Source of the DNA: Elymus sibiricus
Taxonomy: Eukaryota > Streptophyta > Magnoliopsida > Poales > Poaceae
Length of the DNA stretch: 64,000 bases
Assembly (NCBI GenBank): GCA_039707655.1
Contig: CM077676.1
Coordinates: forward strand, 83,849,895 to 83,913,894
Reading direction: 5' to 3'
Below the pieces are notes generated by a model. That model had not been told where the DNA came from. It worked only from the letters and a program-made list of their open reading frames with translations, and did not search any database. The stretch's first letter is position 1; every line of letters begins with the position of its first letter. Positions 1 to 11,900 of the stretch are shown here, piece after piece. Position numbers and translations under genes: made by a program.

Positions 1-221
1 TTCTCCAGTTGGAGCCCGGGAAGCTGGCGGCAAGCCGAACTGTTGCACGAGAATACGGGAACATGCTTAGCGCCACCATCATCTTTGTGCTCGACGAGCA
101 ACGGCGTCGGATGGAGGAGGAAGGCGAGTGGGCTGAGTGGGGGGCCATGGTGGGGTTTGGGCCAGGTTTTACTATGGAGACAATGGTGCTTCAGGCTACC
201 AGCAACCTGAAGAAAAATTAA
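1..221 (+). CDS. Type III polyketide synthase, C-terminal end (5' partial)
   Basis: The open frame enters from the left edge and stops at 219-221 (TAA). The ~72 residues match the C-terminal end of the chalcone/stilbene synthase fold: an L-E-P-x-K-L-x-A-S-R helix, the block EYGNMLSA, an I-F-V-L-D-E strand, and then the family signature [15 protein letters not shown] (usual form GFGPGLTVETVVL). These enzymes condense a starter acyl-CoA with malonyl-CoA in the cytosol. The catalytic Cys, His and Asn lie upstream of the window, so activity and product cannot be judged. The signature departs from chalcone synthase (F for L, M for V twice), which suggests a diverged member rather than a housekeeping chalcone synthase. 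In grasses such enzymes include the diketone synthase of the W1/Cer-cqu wax cluster; a CYP96-type P450 at 21871 supports that reading but does not prove it. Confidence 0.9.
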   Translation, partial: LQLEPGKLAASRTVAREYGNMLSATIIFVLDEQRRRMEEEGEWAEWGAMVGFGPGFTMETMVLQATSNLKKN

Positions 222-1227
222 TTAGCACTTCATTGGGCTAGAAGGCTACGTGCATTCATATTCTCCGTATCTATCGTTGAAATTTGGTGAGGTGTTTCAG
301 AAACGACTACTACTATCTACCGAAACAAAGTGAAGCTGGGGGAGATACAAAATCCTGGCAAAAAAAGAAGAAGATGGAGCGCCTGTGACCGAAGAAGTTC
401 CTTTTGGCTTACTGCTGTTCTTGCTCTTGCAGCTTTGTTTACCTATCTTTAGTGGTTGGTCTGTAATAATAGCTATGTTGTGTGCTCATGCTGTCACTGG
501 ACTTGTTGGCTGTCTGTAGTAGTATGTAAGCAAACCGTCTTTGTAAGGTCTCACTCTCTAAATCACCATGAAATGGAGTTCAAGCTACAGAGGAGGAGAT
601 CGGATGGAATGGGGTCTACTTTCTGTCCTAGCCACGCTAGCTAGACGTTGTGCCATTGTTCTCTTTATCCGTTTGCGTGCCCGATTTAATTAGGACAACA
701 ATGAACCATAGCATGTCTTGCGAGTCAAATGATATATGGAGGTGTGATTTTAATGCGAATATACTGTAGTTTGCATGTCAGCTTAGATACTCAATGAAAA
801 AAATATGAGTATATACCTAAGAGAGTCATTCCCACTAACTTATTTATCTCAACATGCAAGAATGTCATCTCACCATACAACTATTAATGGGATAAGGCCT
901 ACCTCAACATGCAATCATGCATGGAAAAAAGACTCACCATAATATTCAAGCGTGCATGGGAATATGTTTTCCATTCATTTATTCTACCTATATCCAATAA
1001 ATATTGTTGTAACTATACGTAAACAAATATAAAAGTCATATGTATTTCTAATTTTAGTTCTCATGTTATCAACCTAGATTTTCATAGACAATTCCTGCAG
1101 CAACATGCAGGGTATCCTCTAATTATCTTGAGTGAGGTACCTGCAATTTGGACCATATAAAACAACACACCACTTTTCATCAAGGCTTGAAAAGAGGCTT
1201 TAAAAACGATTGCACCACACGGGCCCA
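222..1227. other. 3' flank of the PKS gene, no gene seen
   Basis: This is AT-rich non-coding sequence holding the PKS 3' UTR and the flank up to the CACTA-1 target site. No convincing coding frame or named element is visible. A 21-bp A-rich string at about 792-812 recurs at about 16240-16260, just beyond CACTA-1. Confidence 0.6.
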
Positions 1228-1230
1228 TAG

Positions 1231-1890
1231 CACTACCGGAATCTATGCCGACGCCGACGGCCTCGTCTATGCCGACGGCCACCGTCGGCATAGACGGCAG
1301 TATGCCGACGGCCTAGAGCCAACCGTCGGCGTATCCAGGCCGTCGGCATATCTCCCTCTATGCCGACGGTGGCCGTCGGCGTAGCTAGGCCGTCGGCATA
1401 CCTCCGTCTATGCCGACGGTGGCCGTCGGCGTATCATAACCGTCGGCATATGTGCGGGCCCGGCCGCCCCGGTTTTAACAGCCGGTTGACGCCGTCAAAC
1501 GTATGCCGACGGCCCTAACGTCGGCCGTCGGCATACCTCTCTGCGCCACGTCATCGATCCGCGGCACCGTGGGCCCGGGGCTATGCCGACGGTTATGACG
1601 TGGCAGGGAGCTATGCCGACGGCATAACCGTCGGCATATCTACGTTCATTTTTTTAACTTTTTTTTTGTTTTTTATAATTTTTTTTAAAAAAAATTAATT
1701 AATTAAATTGAGCTATGCCGACGGCATAGCCGTCGGTATAGCTACGTTCAATTTTTTTTGTTTTTTTTAATATTTTGTTTTAAAAAAAATAACAATATTG
1801 AGCTATGCCGACGGCATAGCTACGTTCAAATTTTTTTAACCTTTTTTTATATATAATTTTTTTTTAAAAAAATTCATTAATTAAATTGTG
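1231..1890. repeat. CACTA-1 left terminus and subterminal repeats
   Basis: At least fifteen copies of TATGCCGACGG or its inverse occur between about 1243 and 1820, many as head-to-head pairs able to form hairpins. From about 1640 an AT-rich block followed by AGCTATGCCGACGGCATA repeats roughly three times. In En/Spm such arrays are binding sites for the TNPA protein; that role here is inferred from the family. Confidence 0.85.
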
Positions 1891-1929
1891 TCTTATCTAT
1901 ACATAAACACACATAGATACACCACGCGT

Positions 1930-4900
1930 GTCTCTTGGGCCCAGTTTACCGCCCCGTCAACTCTCGCAGGGTTAGGCGGGACGGGTGTTGTTTGGGGGGT
2001 AGCTATGCCGCCAGGTCTTTCTCTGGGCCCTCCTACACGTCCGGAAGTGCGGTGGCGGGTGCAAGCACGGGCTCCGTGGTGTGACCCCCCTCACCGACGT
2101 CGCCGCCGCCGTCGCACGGAGGCGGGGAACGGCCACGTCGGGCAGTGACGGAGGGAATCTTGCGGTGGGTTGTGCCCGGACCTTGATCCGAAGTGTACCT
2201 ATGTGCTTGGCTATCACACCCAGGTGAAAATGTCCATCGGTCAAACCCCGTCCGGCGAAAGTCAAAGGCGTAGACCGCCCGGTCAACGGTTCCAGGGTTA
2301 GACGGGACGGGTGTAGTTTGGGGGGTAGCTATGCCGCCAGGTCTTTAGCTGGGCCCTCCTACACGTCCGGAAGTGTGGTGGCGGGTGCAAGCACCCGACA
2401 CGGTGCTCAGTGGTGTGACCCCCCTCACCGACGTCGCCACCGCCGTCGCACGGAGGGGGGGAACGGCCACGTCGGGCAGTAACGGAGGGAATCTTGCGAT
2501 GGGTTGTGCCCGGACCTTGATCCGAAGTGTACCTATGTGCTTGGCTATCACACCCAGGTGAAAATGTCCATCGGTCAAACCCCGTTCGGCGAAAGTCAAA
2601 GGCGTAGCTATGCCCGGTCAACTCTCGCAGGGTTAGACGGGACGGGTGTAGTTTTGGGGGTAGCTATGCCGCCAGGTCTTTCGCTGGGCCCTCCTACACG
2701 TCCGGAAGTGCGGAGGCGGGTGCAAGCACCCGGCACGGGGCTCCGTGGTGTGACCCCCCTCACCGCCGTCGCCGCCGCCGTCGCACGGAGGGGGGACGAC
2801 CACGTCGGGCAGTAACGGAGGGAATCTTGCGGTGGGTTGTGCCCGGACCTTGATCCGAAGTGTACCTATGTGCTTGGCTATCACACCCAGGTGAAAATGT
2901 CCATCGGTCAAACCCCGTCCGGCGAAATTCAAAGGCGTAGCTATGCCCGGTCAACGGTGCCAGGGTTAGACGGGATGGGTGTAGTTTGGGGGGGGGGGTA
3001 GCTATTCCGCCAGGTCTTTCGCTGGGCCATCCTACATGTCCGGAAGTGCGGTGGAGGGTGCTAGCACCTGGCACGGGGCTCCGTGGTGTGACCCCCCTCA
3101 CCGACATCACCGCCGCCGTCGCACGGAGGGGGTGAACGGCCACGTCGGGCAAAAACGGAGGGAATCTTGCAGTGGGTTGTGCCCGGACCTTGATCCGAAG
3201 TGTACCTATGTGCTTGGCTATCACACCCAGATGGAAATGTCCATCGGTCAAACCCCGTCCGGCAAAAGTCAAAGGCGTAGCTATGCCCGGTCAACTCTCG
3301 CAGGGTTAGACGGGACGGGTGTAGTTTGGGGGGAAGCTATGCCGCCAGGTCTTTCGCTGGGCCCTCCTACACGTTCGGAAGTGCGGTGGCGGGTGCAAGC
3401 ACCCGGCACGGGGCTCCGTGGTGTGACCCCCCTTACCGCCGTCGCCGCCGCCGTCGCACGGAGGGGGGGAACGGCCACGTCGGGCAGTGACGGGGGGAAT
3501 CTTGCGGTGGGTTGTGCCCGGACCTTGATCCGAAGTGTACCTATGTGCTTGGCTATCACACCCAGGTGAAAATGTACATCGGTCAAACCCCGTTCGGCGA
3601 AAGTCAAAGGCGTAGCTATGCCCGGTCAACTCTCGCAGGGTTAGACTGGACGGGTGTAGTTTGGGTGGTAGCTATGCCGCCAGGTCTTTCGCTGGGCCCT
3701 CCTACACGTCCGGAAGTGCGGTGGCGGGTGCAAGCACCCGGCACGGGGCTCCGTGGTGTGACCCCCCTCACCGACGTCGCCGTCGCCGTCGCACGGAGGG
3801 GGGGACGACCACGTCGGGCAGTAACGGAGGGAATCTTGCGGTGGGTTGTGCCCGGACCTTGATCCGAAGTGTACCTATGTGCTTGGCTATCACACCCAGG
3901 TGAAAATGTCCATCGGTCAAACCCCGTCCGGCGAAAGTCAAAGGCGTAGCTATGCCCGGTCAACGGTGCGAGGGTTAGACGGGACGGGTGTAGTTTGGGG
4001 GGGTAGCTACTCCGCCAGGTCTTTCGCTGGGCCCTCCTACATGTGCGGAAGTGCGGTGGCGGGTGCAAGCACCCGGCACGGGGCTCCGTGGTGTGACCCC
4101 CCTCACCGACATCACCGCCGCCGTCGCACGGAGGGGGTGAACGGCCACGTCGGGCAGTAACGGAGGGAATCTTGCAGTGGGTTGTGCCCGGACCTTGATC
4201 CGAAGTGGACCTATGTGCTTGGCTATCACACCCAGATGAAAATGTCCATCGGTCAAACCCCGTCCGGCAAAAGTCAAAGGCGTAGCTATGCCCGGTCAAC
4301 TCTCGCTGGGTTAGACGGGACAGGTGTAGTTTGGGCGGTAGCTATGCCGCCAGGTCTTTCGCTGGGCCCTCCTACACGTCCGGAAGTGCGGTGGCGGGTG
4401 CAAGCACCCGGCACGGGGCTCCGTGGTGTGACCCCCCTCACCGACGTCGCCGCCGCCGTTGCACGGAGGGGGGGAACGGCCACGTCGGGCAGTGACGGAG
4501 GGAATCTTGCGGTGTGTTGTGCCCGGACCTTGATCCGAAGTGTACCTATGTGCTTGGCTATGACACCCAGGTGAAAATGTCCATCGGTCAAACCCCGTCC
4601 GGCGAAAGTCAAAGGCGTAGACCGCCCGGTCAACGGTTCCAGGGTTAGATGGGACGGGTGTAGTTTGGGGGGTAGCTATGCCGCGAGGTCTTTAGCTGGG
4701 CCCTCCTACACGTCCGGAAGTGCGGTGGCGGGTGCAAGCACCCGGCACGGTGCTCAGTGGTGTGACCCCCCTCACCGCCGTCGCCGCCGCCGTCGCACGG
4801 AGGGCGGGAACGACCACGTCGGGCAGTAACGGAGCGAATCTTGCGGTGGGTTGTGCCCGGACCTTGATCCGAAGTGTACCTATGTGCTTGGCTATCACAC

Positions 4901-7850
4901 CCAGGTGAAAATGTCCATCGGTCAAACCCCGTTCGGCGAAAGTCAAAGGCGTAGCTATGCCCGGTCAACTCTCGGAGGGTTAGACTGGACGGGTGTAGTT
5001 TGGGTGGTAGCTATGCCGCCAGGTCTTTCGCTGGGCCCTCGTACACGTCCGGAAGTGCGGTGGCGGGTGCAAGCACCCGGCACGGGGCTCCGTGGTGTGA
5101 CCCCCCTCACCGACGTCGCCGCCGCCGTCGCACGGAGGGGGGGACGACCACACGTCGGGCAGTAATGGAGGGAATCTTGCGGTGGGTTGTGCCCGGACCT
5201 TGATCCGAAGTGTACCTATGTGCTTGGCTATCACACCCAGGTGAAAATGTCCATCGGTCAAACCCCGTCCGGCGAAAGTCAAAGGCGTAGCTATGCCCGG
5301 TCAACGGTGCCAGGGTTAGACCGGACGGGTGTAGTTTGGGGGGGTAGCTATGCCGCCAGGTCTTTCGCTGGGCCCTCCTACATGTCCGGAAGTGCGGTGG
5401 CGGGTGCAAGCACCCGGCACGGGGCTCCGTGGTGTGACCCCCCTCACCGACATCACCGCCGCCGTCGCACGGAGGGGAGGAACGACCACGTCGGGCAGTA
5501 ACGGAGGGAATCTTGCGGTGGGTTGTGCCCGGACCTTGATCCGAAGTGTACCTATGTGCTTGCTATCACACCCAGGTGAAAATGTCCATCGGTCAAACCC
5601 CGTCCGGCAAAAGTCAAAGGCGTAGCTATGCCCGGTCAACGGTGCGAGGGTTAGACGGGACGGGTGTAGTTTGGGGGGGTAGCTACTCCGCCAGGTCTTT
5701 CGCTGGGCCCTCCTACATGTGCGGAAGTGCGGTGGCGGGTGCAAGCACCCGGCACGGGGCTCCGTGGTGTGACCCCCCTCACCGACATCACCGCCGCCGT
5801 CGCACGGAGGGGGTGAACGGCCACGTCGGGCAGTAACGGAGGGAATCTTGCAGTGGGTTGTGCCCGGACCTTGATCCAAAGTGGACCTATGTGCTTGGCT
5901 ATCACACCCAGATGAAAATGTCCATCGGTCAAACCCCGTCCGGCAAAAGTCAAAGGCGTAGCTATGCCCGGTCAACTCTCGCTGGGTTAGACGGGACATG
6001 TGTAGTTTGGGCGGTAGCTATGCCGCCAGGTCTTTCGCTGGGCCCTCCTACACGTCCGGAAGTGCGGTGGCGGGTGCAAGCACCCGGCACGGGGCTCCGT
6101 GGTGTGACCCCCCTCACCGACGTCGCCGCCGCCGTTGCACGGAGGGGGGGAACGGCCACGTCGGGCAGTGACGGAGGGAATCTTGCGGTGGGTTGTGCCC
6201 GGACCTTGATCCGAAGTGTACCTATGTGCTTGGCTATGACACCCAGGTGAAAATGTCCATCGGTCAAACCCCGTCCGGCGAAAGTCAAAGGCGTAGACCG
6301 CCCGGTCAACGGTTCCAGGGTTAGATGGGACGGGTGTAGTTTGAGGGGTAGCTATGCCGCGAGGTCTTTAGCTGGGCCCTCCTACACGTCCGGAAGTGCG
6401 GTGGCAGGTGCAAGCACCCGGCACGGTGCTCAGTGGTGTGACCCCCCTCACCGCCGTCGCCGCCGCCGTCGCACGGAGGGCGGGAACGACCACGTCGGGC
6501 AGTAACGGAGGGAATCTTGCGGTGGGTTGTGCCCGGACCTTGATCCGAAGTGTACCTATGTGCTTGGCTATCACACCCAGGTGAAAATGTCCATCGGTCA
6601 AACCCCGTTCGGCGAAAGTCAAAGGCGTAGCTATGCCCGGTCAACTCTCGCAGGGTTAGACTGGACGGGTGTAGTTTGGGTGGTAGCTATGCCGCCAGGT
6701 CTTTCGCTGGGCCCTCGTACACGTCCGGAAGTGCGGTGGCGGGTGCAAGCACCCGGCACGGGGCTCCGTGGTGTGACCCCCCTCACCGACGTCGCCGCCG
6801 CCGTCGCACGGAGGGGGGGACGACCACACGTCGGGCAGTAATGGAGGGAATCTTGCGGTGGGTTGTGCCCGGACCTTGATCCGAAGTGTACCTATGTGCT
6901 TGGCTATCACACCCAGGTGAAAATGTCCATCGGTCAAACCCCGTCCGGCGAAAGTCAAAGGCGTAGCTATGCCCGGTCAACGGTGCCAGGGTTAGACCGG
7001 ACGGGTGTAGTTTGGGGGGGTAGCTATGCCGCCAGGTCTTTCGCTGGGCCCTCCTACATGTCCAGAAGTGCGGTGGCGGGTGCAAGCACCCGGCACGGGG
7101 CTCCGTGGTGTGACCCCCCTCACCGACATCACCGCCGCCGTCGCACGGAGGGGGGGGAACGACCACGTCGGGCAGTAACGGAGGGAATCTTGCGGTGGGT
7201 TGTGCCCGGACCTTGATCCGAAGTGTACCTATGTGCTTGCTATCACACCCAGGTGAAAATGTCCATCGGTCAAACCCCGTCCGGCAAAAGTCAAAGGCGT
7301 AGCTATGCCCTGTCAATTCTCGCAGGGTTAGACGGGACGGATGTAGTTTGGGGGGTAGCTATGCCGCCAGGTCTTTCTCTGGGCCCTCCTACACGTCCGG
7401 AAGTGCGGTGGCGGGTGCAAGCACCCGGCACGGGGCTCCGTGCTGTGACCCCCCTCACCGACGTTGCCGCCGCCGTCGCACGGAGGGGGGGGGGGACGGC
7501 CACGTCGGGCAGTAACGGAGGGAATCTTGCGGTGGGTTGTGCCCGGACCTTGAAACGAAGTGTACCTATGTGCTTGGCTATCACAGCCAGGTGAAATGTC
7601 CATGGGTCAAACCCCGTCCGGCGAAAGTCAAAGGCGTAGACCGCCCGGTCAACGGTGCCAGGGTTAGACGGGACGGGTGTAGTTTGGGGGGTAGCTATGC
7701 CGCCAGGTCTTTCGCTGGGTCCTCCTACACGTCCGGAAGTGCTGTAGCGGGTGCAAGCACCCGGCACAGGGCTCCGTGGTGTGACCCCCTTCACCGACGT
7801 CGCCGCCGCCGTCGCACGGAGGGGGGGGGGGAACGCCCACGTCGGGATAT
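1930..7850. repeat. Tandem array, 18 copies of a ~335-bp GC-rich monomer
   Basis: The marker GTAGCTATGCCGCC (with small variants) recurs near 2000, 2326, 2660, 2999, 3332, 3667, 4003, 4337, 4671, 5006, 5343, 5679, 6013, 6346, 6681, 7019, 7355 and 7692. The spacing is 326-339 bp, giving 18 monomers. Each also carries a second AGCTATGCC, a TCCGGAAGTGCGGTGGCGGG block and a GAAAATGTCCATCGG block. The array lies inside the AT-rich subterminal zone of CACTA-1, since similar AT-rich sequence flanks it at about 1855-1890 and 7925-8030. Long reading frames exist on both strands only because the monomer is GC-rich and has few stops; none resembles a known protein. Confidence 0.95.
3950..7305. repeat. 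Higher-order duplication: five monomers copied in tandem (2 x ~1,676 bp)
   Basis: Monomers 7-11 and 12-16 of the array are nearly identical at an offset of 1,675-1,676 bp. Shared variants include TAGCTACTCCGCC near 4003 and 5679, the GGTGCGAGGGTTAG form, and the loss of one G in TGCTTGCTATC near 5557 and 7234. This points to one recent unequal exchange or replication slip that copied five monomers as a block. Confidence 0.88.
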
Positions 7851-7925
7851 AAAGAAACTGGCAGACGAGCACAACAAGCGGCCGCGGGTTTCCGAGAACA
7901 CCGAGAGCAGCAACAAGAAGGCACA

Positions 7926-8120
7926 ATTTAATTAACTAAATTTAATTTTTTTAATTCTTTTTTAAAAAAAATTATAAAAAAAAATAAAAAAAAATAAAAA
8001 AAATAAAAAAAATAAAAAAAAATTAACGTAGCTATGCCGACGGCCCGGGCCCACGGGCCGCGGATCCGTGATGTGGCAGGGTGGAGCTATGCCGACGGCT
8101 ATGCCGTCGGCATAGCCGCG
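7926..8120. repeat. AT-rich block and second piece of subterminal repeat
   Basis: An A/T-only stretch (about 7926-8025) is followed by AGCTATGCCGACGGC and inverse copies up to about 8117. It shows that the subterminal zone resumes after the tandem array, next to the transposase leader. Confidence 0.75.
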
Positions 8121-8129
8121 CACACCTTA

Positions 8130-8899
8130 TCCTCTCGCCCCCCATATCTCTGGTCCATTCACTCGCGCCCCCCATCCAAATCCACCCCGCTGCCGGCCGC
8201 CACCCTCGCCGCCGTCGCCGCCACCACCGCCGCCGGCCGCCACCACCTCCGCCGCGGCCGCCACCACCTCCGCCCCCCGCCCCCGCCCCCGGCCCGGAGC
8301 CCCTGCCCTACCGCCGGCGCCGCCCCGCCCCCGCCCCAACACCACCGCCGCCCCCATCCCCTCCCCCACCGCCCGCACCACCCGCTCCCGCCCCAACACT
8401 GCCGCCGCACCGCCCCCAGTGCCCGCGCCGCCCCCATCCGCTCTCCCACCGCCCGCGCCTCCCTGCCCCCGCCCCAAAACCGCCGCCGCCGCCGGGCCGC
8501 CCCATCCCCGTCCCCGGCCGCCCCATCCCCGGCTGCGGCCGCCCCGAGCCCGACTGCGCCGGCGGCTGACGCCACTGCCCCGCCCCTCGCCTGCTGCCCG
8601 TGCGTGGTGAGCACATTTTTTTTTCAAGTTTTTTTTTCAGTTTTTAGCTATTCTCTCGGCTATTTGCCGAGACGTGTATCTGGAGAACAGCGGGGAGGTG
8701 CTGCCGAAATTTTGTCTCGGAACGGGGTAGAGCATGGAGAACTTACTCAATCTACACATCCTCGGGTGGGATTAGGACCTATCTTTACCTATTAGAGATG
8801 TAGGTGGATTCAATGTCGTCAACGCGGTAGAAAATAATAATTTGACCGGCTTAATTTAAATGAATCCTTAATTTTGTTGTGTGGCTCCCAATAAAGCAG
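8130..8899 (+). promoter_or_regulatory. GC-rich leader and 5' UTR intron of the CACTA-1 transposase gene
   Basis: From about 8160 to 8600 the sequence is C-rich (CCG and CCGCCC runs), typical of grass 5' leaders. A splice donor GTGAGC at 8607 and an acceptor GCAG ending at 8899 would remove the intervening intron and place the transposase ATG (8903) three bases into the next exon. The reading frames in the C-rich stretch are low-complexity Pro/Arg/Ala strings and I do not regard them as genes. The promoter itself is not identified. Confidence 0.5.
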
Positions 8900-8902
8900 A
8901 GG

Positions 8903-11900
8903 ATGGCAGATAATCAGTGGATGTATAGTGGTTTTATCCGCCGGAATCGAGTTACAGCAGAGTGGGTTGCGAGAACCGATGTGTTTTTGAAGGAGATATT
9001 CCGTCGCCCAATGAGAATTATCCCACAGTGCCCCTGTGCGAGATGTGAAAGACGTCACCGTAAAGATGAGAAGGACATGTCTGACCACCTTCGCATGCAC
9101 GGATATATGCCAAACTTTGAGATGCCGCCGATAAACTTTGCCGAGCGGGACCGTGGTAGAGAGGAGGTGATGCGACAACGCATCGGTGGTTATGAGGATG
9201 ACGGGGTCAGAGACATGCTAGATGATGTCATTGTTGCAGAGATGGCACATGCGACACCTTCAGAGAATGAACCGGAGGAGCCGGAGGCAACCACAAAGGC
9301 CTTCTTGGATATCTTGGACTCGTCAAAGAAACCTCTTTATGTGGGTGCCAAAGTCTCTCAGTTGGATGCCATCTCGCAACTGATGGTAGTCAAGGCTGAG
9401 TACGGCTGTAGCCAGAAATGCTTCGAAGCATTTCTGGGAGTATGGGCTAATAGCCTGCCCGATGGTCATGAACTGCCGAAAAGCATGTATGCCACGAAGA
9501 AACTCATGAAGGCACTCTCTATGGATTATGAGAAAAATACATGTTTGTCCGAATAATTGCCTTTTGTTTAGGCACGAGTATGCGGATGACAAGTACTGTA
9601 GGGAGTGCGGTTCCTCTCGGTAGCTTGAGGTGGTCGGTGACGATGGTGAGAAGAGGCAGCTAGGCATCCCCGCAAAGGTTCTTCGGTATCTCCATTTCAT
9701 AGAGAGACTGCAGCGCCTTTTCATCACGGAGGAGTCTGCCAAAATGATGGAGTGGCACAAGGAAGGTATAAGGTACCATTCAAATAAAATCGTACATCCA
9801 TCAGAAGGCGAAGCATGGAAGTTGTTCGATAAAGAATACCCCGAGGAAGCAGCCGAGGCTGGGAATGTAAGAATTGCCATATCAGGTGATGGGTTCAATC
9901 CATATGGTATGTCGTCCAATTCATACAGCTGCTGGCCCGTGTTTGTTATTCCGCTCAATCTCCCTCCCGGTGCCATAATGCAACGCAAGACCATGTTCTT
10001 GTCGCTCATCATTCCGGGGCCTGAATACCCGGGGAAGAATTTGGGTGTGTTTATGCAGCCGCTGGTGGATGATTTGCACCATTCTTGGTACTTCCCGAGG
10101 TTGACATACGACCGAGATCTACAGAGAAATTTCTTGATGAAAGTTTGGTTGCACTATTGCATGCATGACTTTCCCGGCTATGCCCTTTTCTGCGGATGGT
10201 GTACAAGTGGGAAGATGCCATGCCCAGTGTGCATGTAGGCTCTACGTTTAATTTGGCTGAAGAAGGGTGGCAAGTATGTAGCATTTGACCTGCATCGACA
10301 GTTCCTCCCTCCAGACCATCTAGATAGGGAAGACAAGAAGAACTTCACGAAAGGCCGGGTTGTCCATGAAGTAAACGAGATTCCAACGTTTTCGGGGGCA
10401 GATGTTCTTGCTCAGCTAAAAGCTCTCGAGCCTAAAGGCGAAGGCAAAGGCAAAGGCAAAGGCAAAGCCAAAGCCAAAGGAGAAGGCGAAGGCGAAGGCG
10501 AAGGCAAAGCCAAAGGCAAAGCCAAAGCCAAAGGCTTCGAGGGATATGGTGAGACACATAACTGGACTCACATTAACCCCTTCACGAAGCTTCCCTATTT
10601 CAAGGACCTCAAACTTCCTTACAACATCGATGTGATGCACACCGAAAAGAATGTCGCAGAGTCCCTTTTCCGCACGATCCTCAACATTCCTGATCAGACG
10701 AAGGATAACGTTAAAGCTAGAGCCGATCAACAGAAAATTTGTGATAGACCACGTCTAAACATGCGGCCTCCCACAGGCGGTCGAAGAAACTGGTTCAAGC
10801 CAGATGCTGACTTCGTCCTTAAACCACCAGAAAAGAAGGAGGTACTTAAGTGGCTCAAACACATAGTGAAGTTCACTGATGGTTATGCATCGAATATAAG
10901 TAAGGGAGTCAATCTTTCAACGGGCAAAGTGACCGGGCTCAAGAGTCATGACTATCATGTATGGATTGAGCGGATAATGCCGGTGATGGTTCGAGGCTAT
11001 GTCCCCGAGCGTGTCTGGTGAGTGCTTGCGGAGCTAAGCCATTTCTTCCGCACGCTCTGTGCTAAAGAAGTATGTCCCGAGGTGATTAGACAATTGCATA
11101 AGAAGGCACCGGAGTTGATATGCAAGCTAGAGAAGATCTTTCCGCCAGGCTTCTTTACTCCGATGACACATCTCATTTTGCACCTCGCGAACGAGGTATT
11201 GTTGGGGGGGCCTGTGCAGAATCGTTGGCAGTACGGCCCTGAGAGACAGAACAAGCATCTCCGACAGAAATGTGGAAACAAAGCTAAGATTGAAGCTTCC
11301 ATAGCTGAGGCAGTTATCCTAGAGGAGGTGTTAGACCTCAGGACATCGTACTATCCAGACCACGTTCCCACTCTGCATAATAAGGTGCCTCGATACAACA
11401 TAGAAGAGCCCAAGTATAAACCCAAGCTCCATCTGTTCAGCGGGCAAGGTGGCAGGGCTGGGGGCTCGAAATCTTATACGATGCCAAAAGAAGAGTGGGA
11501 GGACCTCATGTTCTATGTCTTGCACAACATCAAGGAAGTTGCGGATGTGTGGATGAGGTAATACCATTCCTTTATGCCTTGCACAACATCATGTTCTATG
11601 TTCACTTAGTCCCGGTCTAACACCGCTTTTCTTCTTTTAGTCAATTCGTTCGTGAGGAGTGGACGGGAATGATTCCTCCTACTGAGGTGGAGGAACTTAC
11701 TCTTCTCCGGCATGGAAACCCTGGAAGGAAAAATTTTGTTGCTTGGTTCATGCAGAAAGTAAACTTTCACATTCCCCTATTAAATACCCAGTTCAACATT
11801 TATTAGTTTACCGAACTAATGCACCCAGCAATTTCAATTAAACTTGTAGGGAGGAGATCCGAACATATCCATGGATGACGAATTGAGATGGGTTTCCATG

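Noticed and set aside
1930..7850. CRISPR-like array
   Set aside because: Direct repeats have no unique spacers, the unit is 335 bp, and the genome is a plant nucleus.
1972..7926. Many overlapping reading frames of 60-230 codons on both strands of the tandem array
   Set aside because: They repeat with the 335-bp monomer, occur in several frames at once, and resemble no protein. They follow from GC-rich sequence with few stops.
8034..8795. Pro/Ala/Arg-rich frames in the C-rich leader, and Gly/Arg-rich frames on the other strand
   Set aside because: Low-complexity sequence in a 5' UTR context with splice signals; not a protein family.
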